From Pelecanus crispus (taxonomy: Eukaryota > Chordata > Aves > Pelecaniformes > Pelecanidae), in the NCBI RefSeq assembly GCF_030463565.1, contig NC_134659.1, positions 6,394,511 through 6,458,510 on the forward strand: a DNA stretch of 64,000 nt, written 5' to 3'. The notes below the pieces were generated by a model. The model worked only from the letters and a program-made list of their open reading frames with translations. It made no database searches and was not told the origin of the DNA. Shown here piece after piece: positions 52,986 to 64,000 of the stretch. Both the position numbers and the translations under genes were made by a program. Position 1 is the stretch's first letter. Each line of letters opens with the position of its first letter.

Positions 52986-55210
52986 AGAAACTCTTGATTT
53001 AAATAGTTTATTTAAAGCTTAGTGCAGTTAACTTTATATATATATATAAAAAAACAATTTCTTCTCTCACTTCCTTACATGAAAGCTAGATAGCTAGATT
53101 CAGGGGGATACATTACTTTCCCCCCCACCCCCCGCCTTCAAATAAAGTCATTTGGTATACATATAAAAATATATTACTTGGGTTTTCTTTCAGTTATAGA
53201 TCACACAAGGGTTGGGATGGAGAAAAGAATGGAAGACAAGCACGAAGACTTCCAAAAAAAGGAAAAAACAGTGATTTTAAGCATGTGGCGCACTTTGAAT
53301 TTATAGTGCAACTGCAAGCCAAGAAATCCATGTTCTGCCGACACAAGCATGGCATTACTCACACTTTTATCACTTTTTCTGAACTGCCTGGCATATGTTC
53401 TGGCTCCCAAAAGGGTCACATTTCAATATGACATTACAGCACCAAAATCAAAAAGGCTTAACTTCAAAAATCTGGAAATCAAGTTTCTGGACCTCAGAAG
53501 TAGGTTGGAGCCGGACGATCGGGTTCTCTGCTCTTTCACGCCGGAGCTCACCGACTTCGACATGGGAAAGCGTTAGGGACAAGGAGAGCACGGCAAGGTT
53601 TGGCACCGTTTCTGCCGGCAGCAGGACACCTCGCAGAGCACTGGGTCTCTCAACTCCTATCTCAGGGAGGAAGAGGAAGAACACAGACAGCGGAAATGTG
53701 GGACTCCAGAGTAACCTGGAGCTCACTGAAACAGCTCATAGTGGCAAAGAATAATGCAGGGAGGGATTAAGCGGCAGCGTGTCACCACGCGGAGAGGGGC
53801 GGTGGAACACCCTGGAACAGGCGAGGAGCAGGGACCCTATGCAGGGCCTCACACAGAGGCCTGACCGCTCAGCTTAGACCAGCCCCGGTGTCAAGAGGAA
53901 AATCCACATCAAAGGCCACAGATCTACCCGAGAGCCGAAGTTTAACCCTTCCAAGTCTGCAGTTGTAGGAAACAAACTGCACATTCGCTCAAAACACCGA
54001 TCAAATATTTCTCATGGACCCAGCCCGGCACGTGGGTGTAGGCAACGACTTTGATACAACTCCAAGCGCGGCTGCCTGGCAGCTCTGCTCGCACTCCTAC
54101 GTCTCCAAACCGTTTCCCACCCACCCTGTGACGGTCCCAGTTAAAAAATTTTTCATTCACAGCTGCTCTTTTCCCCAACTGCAGCTCAGCAAAGCCACCA
54201 ACCTCTTCCAAGATCTCTCCCCCAGACAGAAGGAGTAAGCCACAGTGAGTACACGTTTCATATTGGCACTGGTTTTGGCAATTACCACTGGGAGGCAAAA
54301 GAACATTTAATAAATAAGAAAACAAATAAATAAATCAACACTTCCGAACAGCCACCAAAAAGAACCCTTAAAAATCAAACCAGGGTACGGTACAATTGAA
54401 GTTTTCTATACCAAACCTCAAATTTCTCTCACAGTTGCGGTCTTCCCCTCCTCTTTTAAAGCAGGGTCTCTTCAGGAAATCAGGTTTATGTGATCACAGT
54501 GTCTGTGCCCCTAGCTGTCTGTCCTCCTCTATTAATTTCTAGAGTTGCCCAATTTAAATCAAATCTGAGAAAGGGACAGAAGTATAAAAGGCTTCTACGA
54601 GCTTCAAGAAAACAGGAGAAAAGAGTGAGTTGAGGGGGTAAAGACTGCGGCATGAGTTCCCAAGTCATCAGGGATCAGCGAAACCCCAAGGCAAAACCCG
54701 GCTTTGGAGTGGCCCAGCTGCAGAGCTCGCCTGGCGTCGCAAGGCGTGAAATCCACGGGAAACAGGCGTGATGTGCAGTGGAGCTCCTAAAGCAACTCAC
54801 TTTTGGAAACACACCTCCACCACGCTCCTGCCCTGCCTCTGCAGCCAGGCTGTTGGCACTGCTCACAGAGCTGCCAGGCAATCGGGAGAGCTCACCCAAC
54901 TCAAGGATGTATCCACACAGTGCCGGCGCTATTGCTGGCACCTTCTGCCCCTCTCGCCAGAAATTTAACCCTCAAACAGCGTTGTCAAATATCCCACAAA
55001 GCTTTAAAAATGAACTACACAGGAAAGACGGAGAAGGGAAGACGGACGGACACACTAGCCTTAACATCAGCTGTAGGAGCCATCCCATAACACCAGGTAA
55101 TGGGGTAAACAGGGAAGCAGAAGGCAATGGTGAATGGAAATCACACCGGGCAACAGGCTGAAGGGCAGGTACCGAAGCCACGACACAGTGCTTGCACTCG
55201 GCATTCCCCC
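52986..55210 (-). other. FRS3: FRS3 3' UTR (probable)
   Basis: This follows the FRS3 stop codon at 55213-55211. Minus-strand poly(A) hexamers: ATTAAA at 54306-54311 and AATAAA at 53007-53012. The further one is the better signal and would give a ~2.2-kb 3' UTR. A TA microsatellite lies at 53035-53050. No other gene was seen. Confidence 0.4.
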
Positions 55211-58200
55211 TTACAGAGGCAGGTCAGTGCTGTTATGTCGAGTTTTGCGCGAAGTCCCATCATCTCTCGGCAGGGCCCTTTGCAAACTGGACATGGCCGC
55301 TGTCTTTTTTAGGTCAATGACCGCGTAGGAGTCCGTCCGGCGGGCTTCGTGGCTGGCAGGAGGTGGGACACGGGGGACCGGTGGGTTCTGATGTCCCTTG
55401 CGCGGCTCAGCCTCCAGCTCCACCTGGATGTAGTTGAGTTGCCGCGGCTGCTCCGGACAGGGCCGGGGGAAGTCGAAGCTGAAGATGCTGGGCACGCAGC
55501 CGCGACGAGGCTTCGGCAGGAAGCCACCGCGCCGCTGGCCACTGCCCCCGTGCAGCGCAGTGCTCTCCGAGTTCATGTAGTTCTGCAAGGGATCTTCTTC
55601 ACCAGCCTCGGAGTAGCCACTGGGGGAAGGCGTCAGCACGTCCCCGGTGCCCGCGTCCTCCTTGCCCTGCCGGAGCGGCTGGCACTCCCACACCGGCGGC
55701 AGCGACGGCAAGTTCTCATAGTGCAGCAACGCCGTTCTGCGATGGGAGCAGCCGGGTAAGCCCGCGTCCTCCCGGGTGAGTTTCAAGCGCCCGCCTCGAC
55801 AGAGAGAGGAGGTGCTGGGGGGCAGCAAGCCGTTGACGTTCTCGTAGACGCACTGGGGCGAAGGGCACTCCTCCTCGCACTCGTTGTTGTTGTTGGGGGG
55901 GCAGAAGTGCGTCCTGCACTCCCGGTGATGCCGACAGACGCGCCTGTAGTTGGATGTGGGACCTAACACGAACTTAACCTCCCCTGGCTGCAGAAAGACC
56001 TGGGGATTGCGGTCTTCGAGGGAGCAGCTGTGGTTCCTATGGGGGAAAGGAGGGTGGACTTCAGGCAAGGAGTGCATACAATGTCGGCCCCTCAGCTCCT
56101 GATCGCCATTGGCCGTGTTGACGTAGGTGTGGGACTGCAAGGAGAGAAGCAGAGGGACAGTGAAAGGAGAAGAGAAGAGACAAGAGCAAAGCAGCTGTCA
56201 GCAGCTGAGAAACCAACAGGAACGGAAAATTCTTCGGTGGCTGGTGAAGCAGGGGGAAATGAAAGAAATTCAGAAGTTGAAAATACTTTGGGAAGCCAAA
56301 CACAAAAGCCATTTCTGGATTTGTGGGCTGAAGGAGACCCAAAAAGGAGTCCAACTGCAGCAGATACACATCATCTATTTCACGCTTGATGCATATGGCA
56401 CAGAACGAAAAGCAAAGCCACTTGCAAAATATTTCCTTGAGTGGCTTACACTGGCAGTATTGCAGCACTCACACCTACCTCGGCTTCTCTGATAATGGCT
56501 GAGACAAGCTGGATTTTGTAGGGAAAAATCTTGAATTCTAAAACTGAGAACAAAGAGCTGAACATCAAAAATAAAAAGAGTCTGAACTTGGGTATGCATC
56601 TGCACACCAGTTTAGGGGTTGCAGTAATAGCTGACAGATAGGGCAGTAAGACTTGGACTCATAAGCGAAGTGCTGCTGTTAAATAATTGACACACAAATA
56701 CCAGTGGATTAAGGAAGCCAACTCAGTCAGCCTTGACAGAGCGCCTGTTCTAGTGAAGCGTCAGTGAGCAGAAGTCTCCAAGAGCAAAAAGAAGCAAAAG
56801 AGGAAAAAAAAAAGGATGACAAGGTATGAGGATCTCCTGAGCTTTGTAAAAAGGATGACAAGGTATGAGGATCTCCTGAGCTTTGTTGGAGTAAGAGAAA
56901 CTCAGGATTGCACACGGCTGCTAGCAAAACAAGCTGCTTGTTCATTGCTTCTAAACAGCAGAATTTAGGACATCCACGTTTACCTGCTCATCAGGCCCGA
57001 TAAGGGCATGAGTAGAGTCTTCACCCACAGAGGAATGCCTCAGGCTGCTCACGGAGGGGTGGCGGGCTGCGGAGTATGATAGGGTTTCTCCAGGGAAGCT
57101 GTGAAATCCATTGGGAAATCCTGGGACAGTGTACCCCAGACCTGGGAGAGAATCAAGAGAGATAAGCATTAGAGCATTGGTTTGGTATAAAATAGAGGTG
57201 ACTTCATTTTCACAGCGAGCTGGCCTCTTAACTGCACCCTGTAAGTGAGAATCAGTCTGTCTGGGGAAGACCCCCACGATGAAGTACCTGGTATAAATAC
57301 AAGGGCTAGGCCCTCTTGTTTAAATCTATTTAAGTCACTCCTAATGGAGACAGGAATTGAGCAAAGCCAAATTCTTCCAGATGCGGTTTCCTCTAGGAAC
57401 CACCTGATCCTTGTAGATGCTACTTTAAAAGGCCACTCGGCAGCAGTCCAGATGAAAACCAACTGAAAGGTGACAACTCAGTTGACTATTTGAAGAGCTT
57501 TTTGTTGCTGTTTCCTTGGAAACAAAATACCACGTCGCAGCCAGGGAGAGGGGGGCCTTAAAATAAACATGTACGCATGGGGCACACGTGGACATAAAGA
57601 TGTGGGTCAGCAGTGAGGCAGCGCATGGGCGAGATCCGTGGGCTGCAAAGGGCAGTTTCACGCGAGCAATTGCAGACATCGCCCGCGTCGCTGTGTTCCT
57701 CCCTCTTCTCCCCGGACACTGAAGGAGCCTTACTGCTGGGTGCCTGGGGGGTCCGGGAGAGCTCCCGCTCCGTGGGGTGACTGTTCCTGGTGATGACAAC
57801 AGGCTCTTCCACTACGTTGATACTGTTACACTGCATCAGGTCCTGAAGCAGATTAAAGATCTCCTCTGCTCTGGAACACTTGAAGGCAAAAATCCCTGCA
57901 CAGTAACGAAGAGGAAGGTCAGAAAAGCAAGAAAGCGATCTTGCTTCAACAAGAGTATACGCAATTCCCGGCTCTAAATGAACAGGCAATTTTGATTTCT
58001 TTTGCTGTGTTTAACACAATCAACCCCTGCAACCCACAGCCACAGGAGAACAACCAACAACTCGGTGGGTTATTGCATCAACAGAAATGACTGCTGTCTG
58101 ACCAAACGGCGCATTATTACAAGAAAAATAGTGAGCACCCCAGTTATCTTAAGATGATCAATCCCACGCGAGCAGAGGTGTGAAAGGGACAGGCTAACCG

Positions 58201-60666
58201 GTCTCGTTTCATCTCTAATCTTCTATTTTAACTCACTTGGCACCCAGTCCAGTTCTCGTTACCAGGGGAAAGTCTATCCAGTGACTACCAGAAGCTGAAC
58301 TGGGCCCTGCGGAGTGTGCACGCGAGGGAGGGACAAGAACGTCCTATTTCCAAAATGTATGGAATTAAACAGTGTCTCCCCAAACTAGCAGCCCAAAACA
58401 GAGCTGGTGTGTGCAGAGCTAACCAATCCCAAGCTGGCACGCACACACACGCACAAAAGCCATAGCAACAAGAACGGCATGGCAACAACGGCTGCTACCC
58501 CAAAGAGTAAGGTTTTAAACATTCTGGCCAAAAAAATAGCTATATCTGCCTTATATAAGGCGGGGAGCAGCACCAGGAAGGAGCCCGCCAAATAAAATTA
58601 ACTAAGCAGAAAAAAATCCTAAAAGGAAGGGAGAAAACTCATCAAAACACAACGCCATCGCTCTCATTTCTGTCTGATGAGTAAGTATGTGCCTGCTAAA
58701 AATTTTGTAATATATGAAGAGCAAATGGCTCTGCTTTATCCCCACTACCTGAACCTAAATAAAAAACAAAACACGCACAGGGCAGAATTCTAATCGCTGC
58801 ATCTTGCAAAAGGCAAAACAGAAAACAAAGACAAGCAGTTCTCATTGCTGGCAACTGATAAGCACACGACTCCAGGAGAGGAAAACCCCACTTACATAAA
58901 TATTAAAAAGGAGCATACGGCACTACAGATTTGCGCAGCACTTTACACAGACACTGAACAGTCATGCAGAGTCCTTTTGGATAAGAAGTAGTTTACAAAC
59001 ACATTAATAGAATGAGGAAACAAACTTTTTTTTCCCGCGGATGCAGATGCCAAGAAAATGTTCAGCTCTAAAAACGAGAGAGACAGACTGGTAAAGGAAC
59101 TAACAGGCACCACTGTAAAATTGGAGTCTATTCCCAGCATTGCTGACGACTTGGCATGTACTCCTGGGTGACTCACTTCCCTTCTCTGTGCACAGCATCC
59201 CCATGCATAAAAGCAGTAAAACGTAAAACTCCTTTCCCTCTATGTTACCAAGCGCTGCCAGACACAAAATGCAAAGCATTAAGTAGAACTAGCACTAACA
59301 CAGGCAGCGCGAATGCGCTGAGAAACATGAAACGTGCTCAAACAACTATTGCTACTGACGTGCGTTTGGCAGCTCTGTGGAATAAGCAAACCCTAAGACA
59401 GACTTGCAAAAAGGTGCAGGTGATGCCCTGAAGGTTTATCCCCAGAGTTAAAAAATGCTTAACGAAGCTTCCGTCTTGCAAAAAGCACTTTCTAGCTCCT
59501 AAGGAGAAGTCCAGCAACCTCTCCTACCACAGCTGTGCATCATTCAGTACCGAAGCTCAGAGCTGACAGCGTAGCTATGACAGCGTAGCTAGCGTCCTCT
59601 CTGACATTAAATACACCCCGTCCAATGCTCAAGCCTGCTTTACCAATTACTTCATGAGCGTCGATGCACTAGCAAAATGAGACCATTAGATTTATGCCCA
59701 GGCTGAGCCGCAATGTGTGTTTTAATCAGGAGTATTAACTCTATGTGCATGCACAGTCTGGTATTCTCAGGGAACAGAGGCTGCAAAAGATGCAGGAATT
59801 TGGGAAGACACAAGGATTGGCTCGCTCTGGCTGCCTGGGAACAGAAACCTCAGTGTTCTTTCCTCCAGGAACCTCCACACTCACCCTGCCCGGTCTGGCA
59901 GCGACGACCGCTCTCAAAGGAGAAGAGGTTGGAGTCATAGCCGTAGCGGCGCAAGCAGAGGTAGGGCCACCTGACAGCATCTCGCTTGTGAGTGTGCAAG
60001 ATGAGCTCCGTCTGTGTCAGCTCCATAATCCCGGATCCCAGCTCGTTACCTTCATCGTCCACGTTCGTTACCTGCAGTAGGCCACAGAGCTCACATCAGG
60101 AAACTCAGTGCATTGGTATCGAAAAAAAACCCACCCACGAAGATACTGTAATTCCCGTGGATTCCCCTTTCATTTACTGAGATGCCTTTTCTCAGCTGAG
60201 AGCATGAATTTGTTGCTGGCAGAAGGCGCCAAGCCGGCAGCCCTGGAGACTATGTGCTTGGCAGTTCAGCTGATGTGTCTCAACACAGACACTGGAACAC
60301 AGCCCTGAGCAATAAAAGGTTTCTCTCCAGTTCCCCATTTCCTTGCTCAGCTGAATCTCAGTGCAGAGGCAATTTCTACTGCAAATACAAACATATTTGC
60401 AGCAGAGGTTGCTTAAGGAAAGGAAAAAAGCCCCAGCAAACCAAAACAGTAACATATTTGCAAATCTTATCAAGCAAAAGACTTCTCTGCAACAGGAGAG
60501 GTTTTCTTTCCTTTCATGGTGGAGTCCAACCCGCACTGGGCTTTGCTAGTAGTCAGTGCTGTCGCAGACTCTCTGATGGGGATGAAGGTGCAATACTTAC
60601 CTTAAATTTGGTGGGATGGTTGTCTGGGATGCTGTCTCTGCACAGACAACTGCAGCAGCTCCCCAT
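55211..60666 (-). CDS. FRS3: Fibroblast growth factor receptor substrate 3
   Basis: Membrane-bound docking protein (FRS2 beta, SNT2) that links activated FGF and Trk receptors to GRB2/SHP2 and Ras-MAPK signalling. Coding exons: 60666-60601, 60071-59885, 57895-57734, 57141-56984 and 56134-55211; 498 aa (human 492). Visible: MGSCCSC start with myristoylation Gly2 and nearby cysteines; PTB domain about 13-115 (VTNVDDEG, RRYGYDSNLFSFESGRRC, GIFAFKCSRAEEIFNLLQ); Tyr motifs TYVN (195), YENV (288), YENL (330), NYMN (377), and SHP2-type YIQV (426) and YAVI (461); conserved tail RKTRHNSTDLPL. The whole C-terminal signalling region is one exon. The leader has an out-of-frame ATG 11 nt above the start. 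Complete and near-certain. Confidence 0.97.
56809..56886. repeat. 39-bp perfect tandem duplication in FRS3 intron
   Basis: Two copies of a 39-bp unit beginning AAAAGGATGACAAGGTATGA and ending in GAGCTTTGT, essentially identical. The duplication is about 100 bp below the donor at 56984, inside the last intron. Confidence 0.9.
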
Positions 60667-60689
60667 GACGTCAGCATGAGAGGTAATCC
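60667..60689 (-). other. FRS3: FRS3 5' UTR part of the ATG exon
   Basis: The acceptor CTCTCCCCAG ends at 60690 on the minus strand and leaves a 23-nt leader. The leader contains ATGCTGACGTC, an upstream ATG out of frame with the main start. Its frame passes the start codon and meets TAA just after the next splice junction. Confidence 0.7.
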
Positions 60690-63614
60690 CTGGGGAGAGG
60701 GCACAAAACAGGGGACAATCGTGTTTTTAAACCAACTCCTCCCACCCTCTCCAATCACGCCACATTTACAGTCTGTATCCTCCTCGACTCCCCTGCACGT
60801 GGCCCAGTGGGTTTGGATCTCAAACTCTTTAATGTGTTCCTCGATTAATGGACCCTGTACAATATAAGGCTAATTAAAAATAACAGCTTTCTTACCATTA
60901 GGCAATTGTTGGATTTTTTTTGAGGAGTGAGAAGAAATTCCCACTACTGTCCCTCTATCTCCTTCAGGACTTCATGGTAACCAGGTGTCAGAGTCACCTA
61001 AAACACAAGGGAAACTGTCCCATCTTCCACCTGACAAGGAGAATACAATTAAACAAATTAAAAAACAGAGAAGATTAAAAAGCAGGGGGGGTGGGGGGTG
61101 GGACTGAAGTTCCCTTCAAATATCACAAGGCAGGCAGGTGCACTTTTCTTTTTTTAACTATCTACCTGCATTTATATGAATATAGAAAATAATTCTGCAC
61201 AGACCACTCCTGTAATTTCTGAAAAAACATACAGTCTACAGCTAAAAAACCTAAAAATAAGAGATATTTTACTTCTTGGCTTCAGGATTCTACACAGGAG
61301 TAGGGTTTATCAGAGCTACTGTAGTGCAAATAAAACACAACAGTAGTAACGAACAGCTGAGAGCGGTGAGGATACGAGGAATCATACGCATCTGCTGCTT
61401 TGGAATGTGAGGATACCTCCACTTGATGGAAAGTCCTCAGGGGGCAGAGAACCAGCAGCCTTTAAAGCAAGCAAACACAACGGCTGTTCTACTTTGGACT
61501 ATGAAAAGTAACAAATGCCAGAAAACATAAAGACTCTGCTATCCAACAACAGTCAGCAAGCACAAGTATCAAGCAGGCAGGAGTTGCACGCACCAGTAGC
61601 GAGAAATTCGGCTGTCTCTGATGCAAACTTAAAGGACTCCACATGCACTCTAGGGCAGGGGATTCAGCAGCAGATAACACGAGAGGATGCCATGTTTTAT
61701 TTGGCAAGAACAGCTAACAATCTCTCCATCAGTGAGAGAATAAAGCCATATGGATAACCAGCCTGGCACTAGAGCAGTAAATAAAATGAAAAGGCTATTG
61801 GAAACCTCACACTCTGCCATGCCAGAATCTGCCTCACCAGTCGCTCCAAATTAAACAATGAATCACGGAGTTGCATCTCCGTGCAAAACCACGTTGCACA
61901 GCTGCCCTCAGGCTCCCCTGCGGCGCAGAGCGGCGCGGAGGGAGGGGGAAGAGCCGGCAGTGAGCTGACCAAGGGGTCCCATTTCATTTTTTAACATCAA
62001 ACCAGAACCTAGATTACCTTCCGCTGCAAGCCCATGCCTTCGCTTTGGCCCCTGAAGAATTCCCTACCATGTCCTAACACTGCAATGTCCCCCAGAAGAC
62101 GAATGCTTCCTTTGGAGCAAGCTGGAGGAGCTCGGGCACAAATCAAGCCGGCTGCCGCCTGCCCTCTTGCACGCACCCATCACCCCTAACAGTAATAACA
62201 CCACAGGCTCCCTGCTCAACACCACATCCTGCTCAAGCCACCCTATTTGTTTTTCTAGGCTCAGTATGGATTTACTCCCCACTGATCTTACAGGCTTTGA
62301 TCAATAATTTAGCAACAGATCCTTCTCCGTTTCATCTAATCTGGTCATAAGGGGCCCTGTCCTCTACTGTCTCTGCTCTCCCACTCCCATCTCATCAATT
62401 CCCTCAGTAAAACCAAAAAATCTTGTAGAAAACATGTTACCTTGGCCCCCTCTTTCTTCTTTATTCCTCTCTCCCTCTGGTGCTCCATCCACCCGCGTCT
62501 GTCTAACCTGCAAGGGGGTTAGGTTGGAGGGCCGTCGCCTCTCCTGAACAGTTATTATGGTCAGAACTGAACAAACAAGAAAAAAAAAAACCACTGCGAG
62601 ATCCCTGAACGCTCCCTCGGGGCTTTCCGTTACTCCTCGCCGTTGAATATTTCAGCGGCATCCCTCTCACGCAGACACTGAGACTCTCAAGACTCCCGTC
62701 TCTTGCTCGGCGCTTTCGACACGCACCTTTCCGACGGCTGTTTGCCGGTTCATAGCCTTAACTAGTTGAACCAAACGCTCTAACAGGACGACACGCTCCC
62801 CTGCGAGCAAGAGCACGTGCCTCCTAAGAGCAGCAGCCCCATCCTCCCCTCCAGCCTCCCCACCTCCCAGGACCCAAACCTAAATCCTCCTCAAAGCCTT
62901 CGCAGCCCTCCTTGGCCCGGTCTCCAGACCAGAGCTCACCTCTCCCGATTTCGCAGCCGGGTCGTTCGCTCTCCTCCCAAACCCTCCGCTCCTACAGAGG
63001 CTCCGGCCGAACCCCCCAGCCTGCAGAAGCCCCTTCGTGCCTCCACGCTCCTCCAAGAGATTCCCCTAAACCCAGTGCTGCAGAAGAGGGTCCACCTAAT
63101 CCCAAAGGACCAGGGCACCCCCGGGACCCACCGCGACGGCCCTGCGCAGGGGCACACGGATACCTCGCGTGGAAACACACATGGCCCCACACCAACCCAC
63201 CCGTGACAGGCAGCAATGGACCCACCCCCCCCCCCAGCACCCACCGCCATGGGAGGGAGGAGAGGGGCTGCAGGGGGGCACCTCCTGCGCAGGAGGGGCC
63301 GCTGGCAAGGAGAAGGGGCTGCGAGGAGGAGGAAGGGGCTGCGAGGAGGAGGAAGGGGCTGCGAGGAGGAGGAGGAGGAAGGGGCCCGCACAGCCCGTGG
63401 GGGCGGGGGACATGGGGACGGGGCGAGTCCCGGGGGGCGGCCGGGGAAGGGGGTGCAAGGGAGCGGCTGGGGAGTGCGGAGAGGGTGCGAGGGGACACCG
63501 GGGGGCACGACGGGGAGGGGGGACGGGGAGGCGAGGGGGCGGAAGGGAGGCAGGGGGCAACGCGGGCCCTGCCCCGGGCCGGGGTCGAGGGAAGGCCCGG
63601 GCGCGGGTCGGTAC
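60690..63614 (-). other. FRS3: FRS3 intron 1 (probable)
   Basis: AT-rich unique sequence until about 62.6 kb, then C-rich, then a CpG island. No coding exon or named repeat was recognised. Short purine arrays (GAGGAGGAAGGGGCTGC, three copies) lie at about 63322-63385. Confidence 0.45.
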
Positions 63615-63880
63615 CTGAGGCGCTGCCCGGCTCCGCCGTCCGGGAGCTGAGGCCCGGAGCCCCCGCTGCCGGCCGGCCCCCGGCCCGGCCCGGCCCCTAC
63701 CCGGCCCGCCGGGTCCGGGCTCGGGCTCGGGGACCGGGTGCGGGTCGGGCCCCGCCAGCGCCGCGTCCCCCCCAGCCCGGGCCGGGCCCGCCGGGAACAG
63801 CGAGTCCGCCGGCCGCCGCCTAGAGCGGCTCGGGCTGGGAGGACCCGCGCAGGCAGGAGCGCGGCCGCCAGGGGGCGCGC
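63615..63880 (-). other. FRS3: probable FRS3 non-coding first exon
   Basis: In the CpG island the minus strand has a donor CGCCTCAG|GTACCGACC at 63615. No other donor of this quality lies nearby and FRS3 needs an upstream 5' UTR exon. The start is estimated from the CpG peak; no TATA box is visible. Confidence 0.45.
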
Positions 63881-63882
63881 TG
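63864..63882 (+). promoter_or_regulatory. CTCF-like motif at FRS3 promoter
   Basis: GCCGCCAGGGGGCGCGCTG contains the CTCF core CCGCCAGGGGGCGC in the plus direction. Confidence 0.6.
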
Positions 63883-64000
63883 GCTCTGCGGCGCCACGGC
63901 CGCGGGGCGGGGCCAGGGGAGGGGGCGGGGGGCGTGGTCGCGGCGAGGGGCGGGGCCAGGGCGGGGGGCGGCGGGGGGGCGAGAGGGGGCGGCGGGGGGC

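Larger units (their letters stand above)
63200..64000. promoter_or_regulatory. CpG island promoter of FRS3, possibly bidirectional
   Basis: Extreme GC and CpG density up to the end of the window, including GC boxes (GGGGCGGGG at several places after 63900). The next mammalian neighbour on the other strand is PRICKLE4, so the island could serve both genes. The window ends too soon to tell. Confidence 0.65.

Noticed and set aside
53135-53145. AATAAA on the plus strand as the end of a plus-strand gene
   Set aside because: No plus-strand exon precedes it; the area fits the FRS3 3' UTR on the minus strand.
62912-63823. 303-aa plus-strand frame at the FRS3 CpG island
   Set aside because: Low-complexity Arg/Gly/Pro sequence from a CpG island and purine repeats; no homology and no splice logic.

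Overview
The window looks like bird genomic DNA from a gene-dense, GC-rich (microchromosome-like) region. The evidence is CR1 LINE fragments, avian-type solo LTRs, very high CpG in the middle third, and compact introns. The LTR type suggests a non-galliform bird, but I cannot name the species. Gene order and strand match the mammalian TFEB-PGC-FRS3 block (human 6p21.1), with all genes on the minus strand and PGC present as two tandem copies. All exon boundaries were placed by eye from GT/AG sites, reading frame and protein similarity.

Layout. 1-12 kb: intergenic DNA 3' of TFEB, with CR1 fragments (0.5-1.4 and 8.6-9.1 kb), a 32-bp minisatellite (9.1-9.66 kb), an orphan CpG island (to about 10.08 kb) and AT-rich stretches that look like conserved non-coding DNA. 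12.0-17.7 kb: TFEB 3' UTR and all eight coding exons (457 aa). 17.97-31.2 kb: TFEB upstream region, with a possible proximal first exon near 18 kb and a stronger distal candidate at about 30.9-31.15 kb below paired ZNF143-type sites. 31.3-31.98 kb: a 23-bp minisatellite. 33.1-37.4 kb: progastricsin copy A (9 exons, 387 aa, solo LTR in intron 7). 40.65-41.24 kb: a second solo LTR. 41.3-45.3 kb: progastricsin copy B (9 exons, 388 aa). 45.3-53 kb: apparently empty intergenic DNA. 53.0-63.9 kb: FRS3 (498 aa, five coding exons and a probable non-coding exon 1 in a CpG island that carries a CTCF-like motif).

Function. TFEB is the bHLH-Zip regulator of lysosome and autophagy genes. The two PGC copies are complete-looking zymogens of gastric aspartic proteases, each with a TATA box and a shared upstream GATA/ACAAAGG-rich block. 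FRS3 is a lipid-anchored docking protein for FGF and neurotrophin receptors. The grouping is inherited synteny, not a pathway. The most notable points are the diverged flap of PGC copy A, the duplicated upstream modules of the pepsinogens, and a minisatellite that appears to have grown from a ZNF143-like promoter motif.
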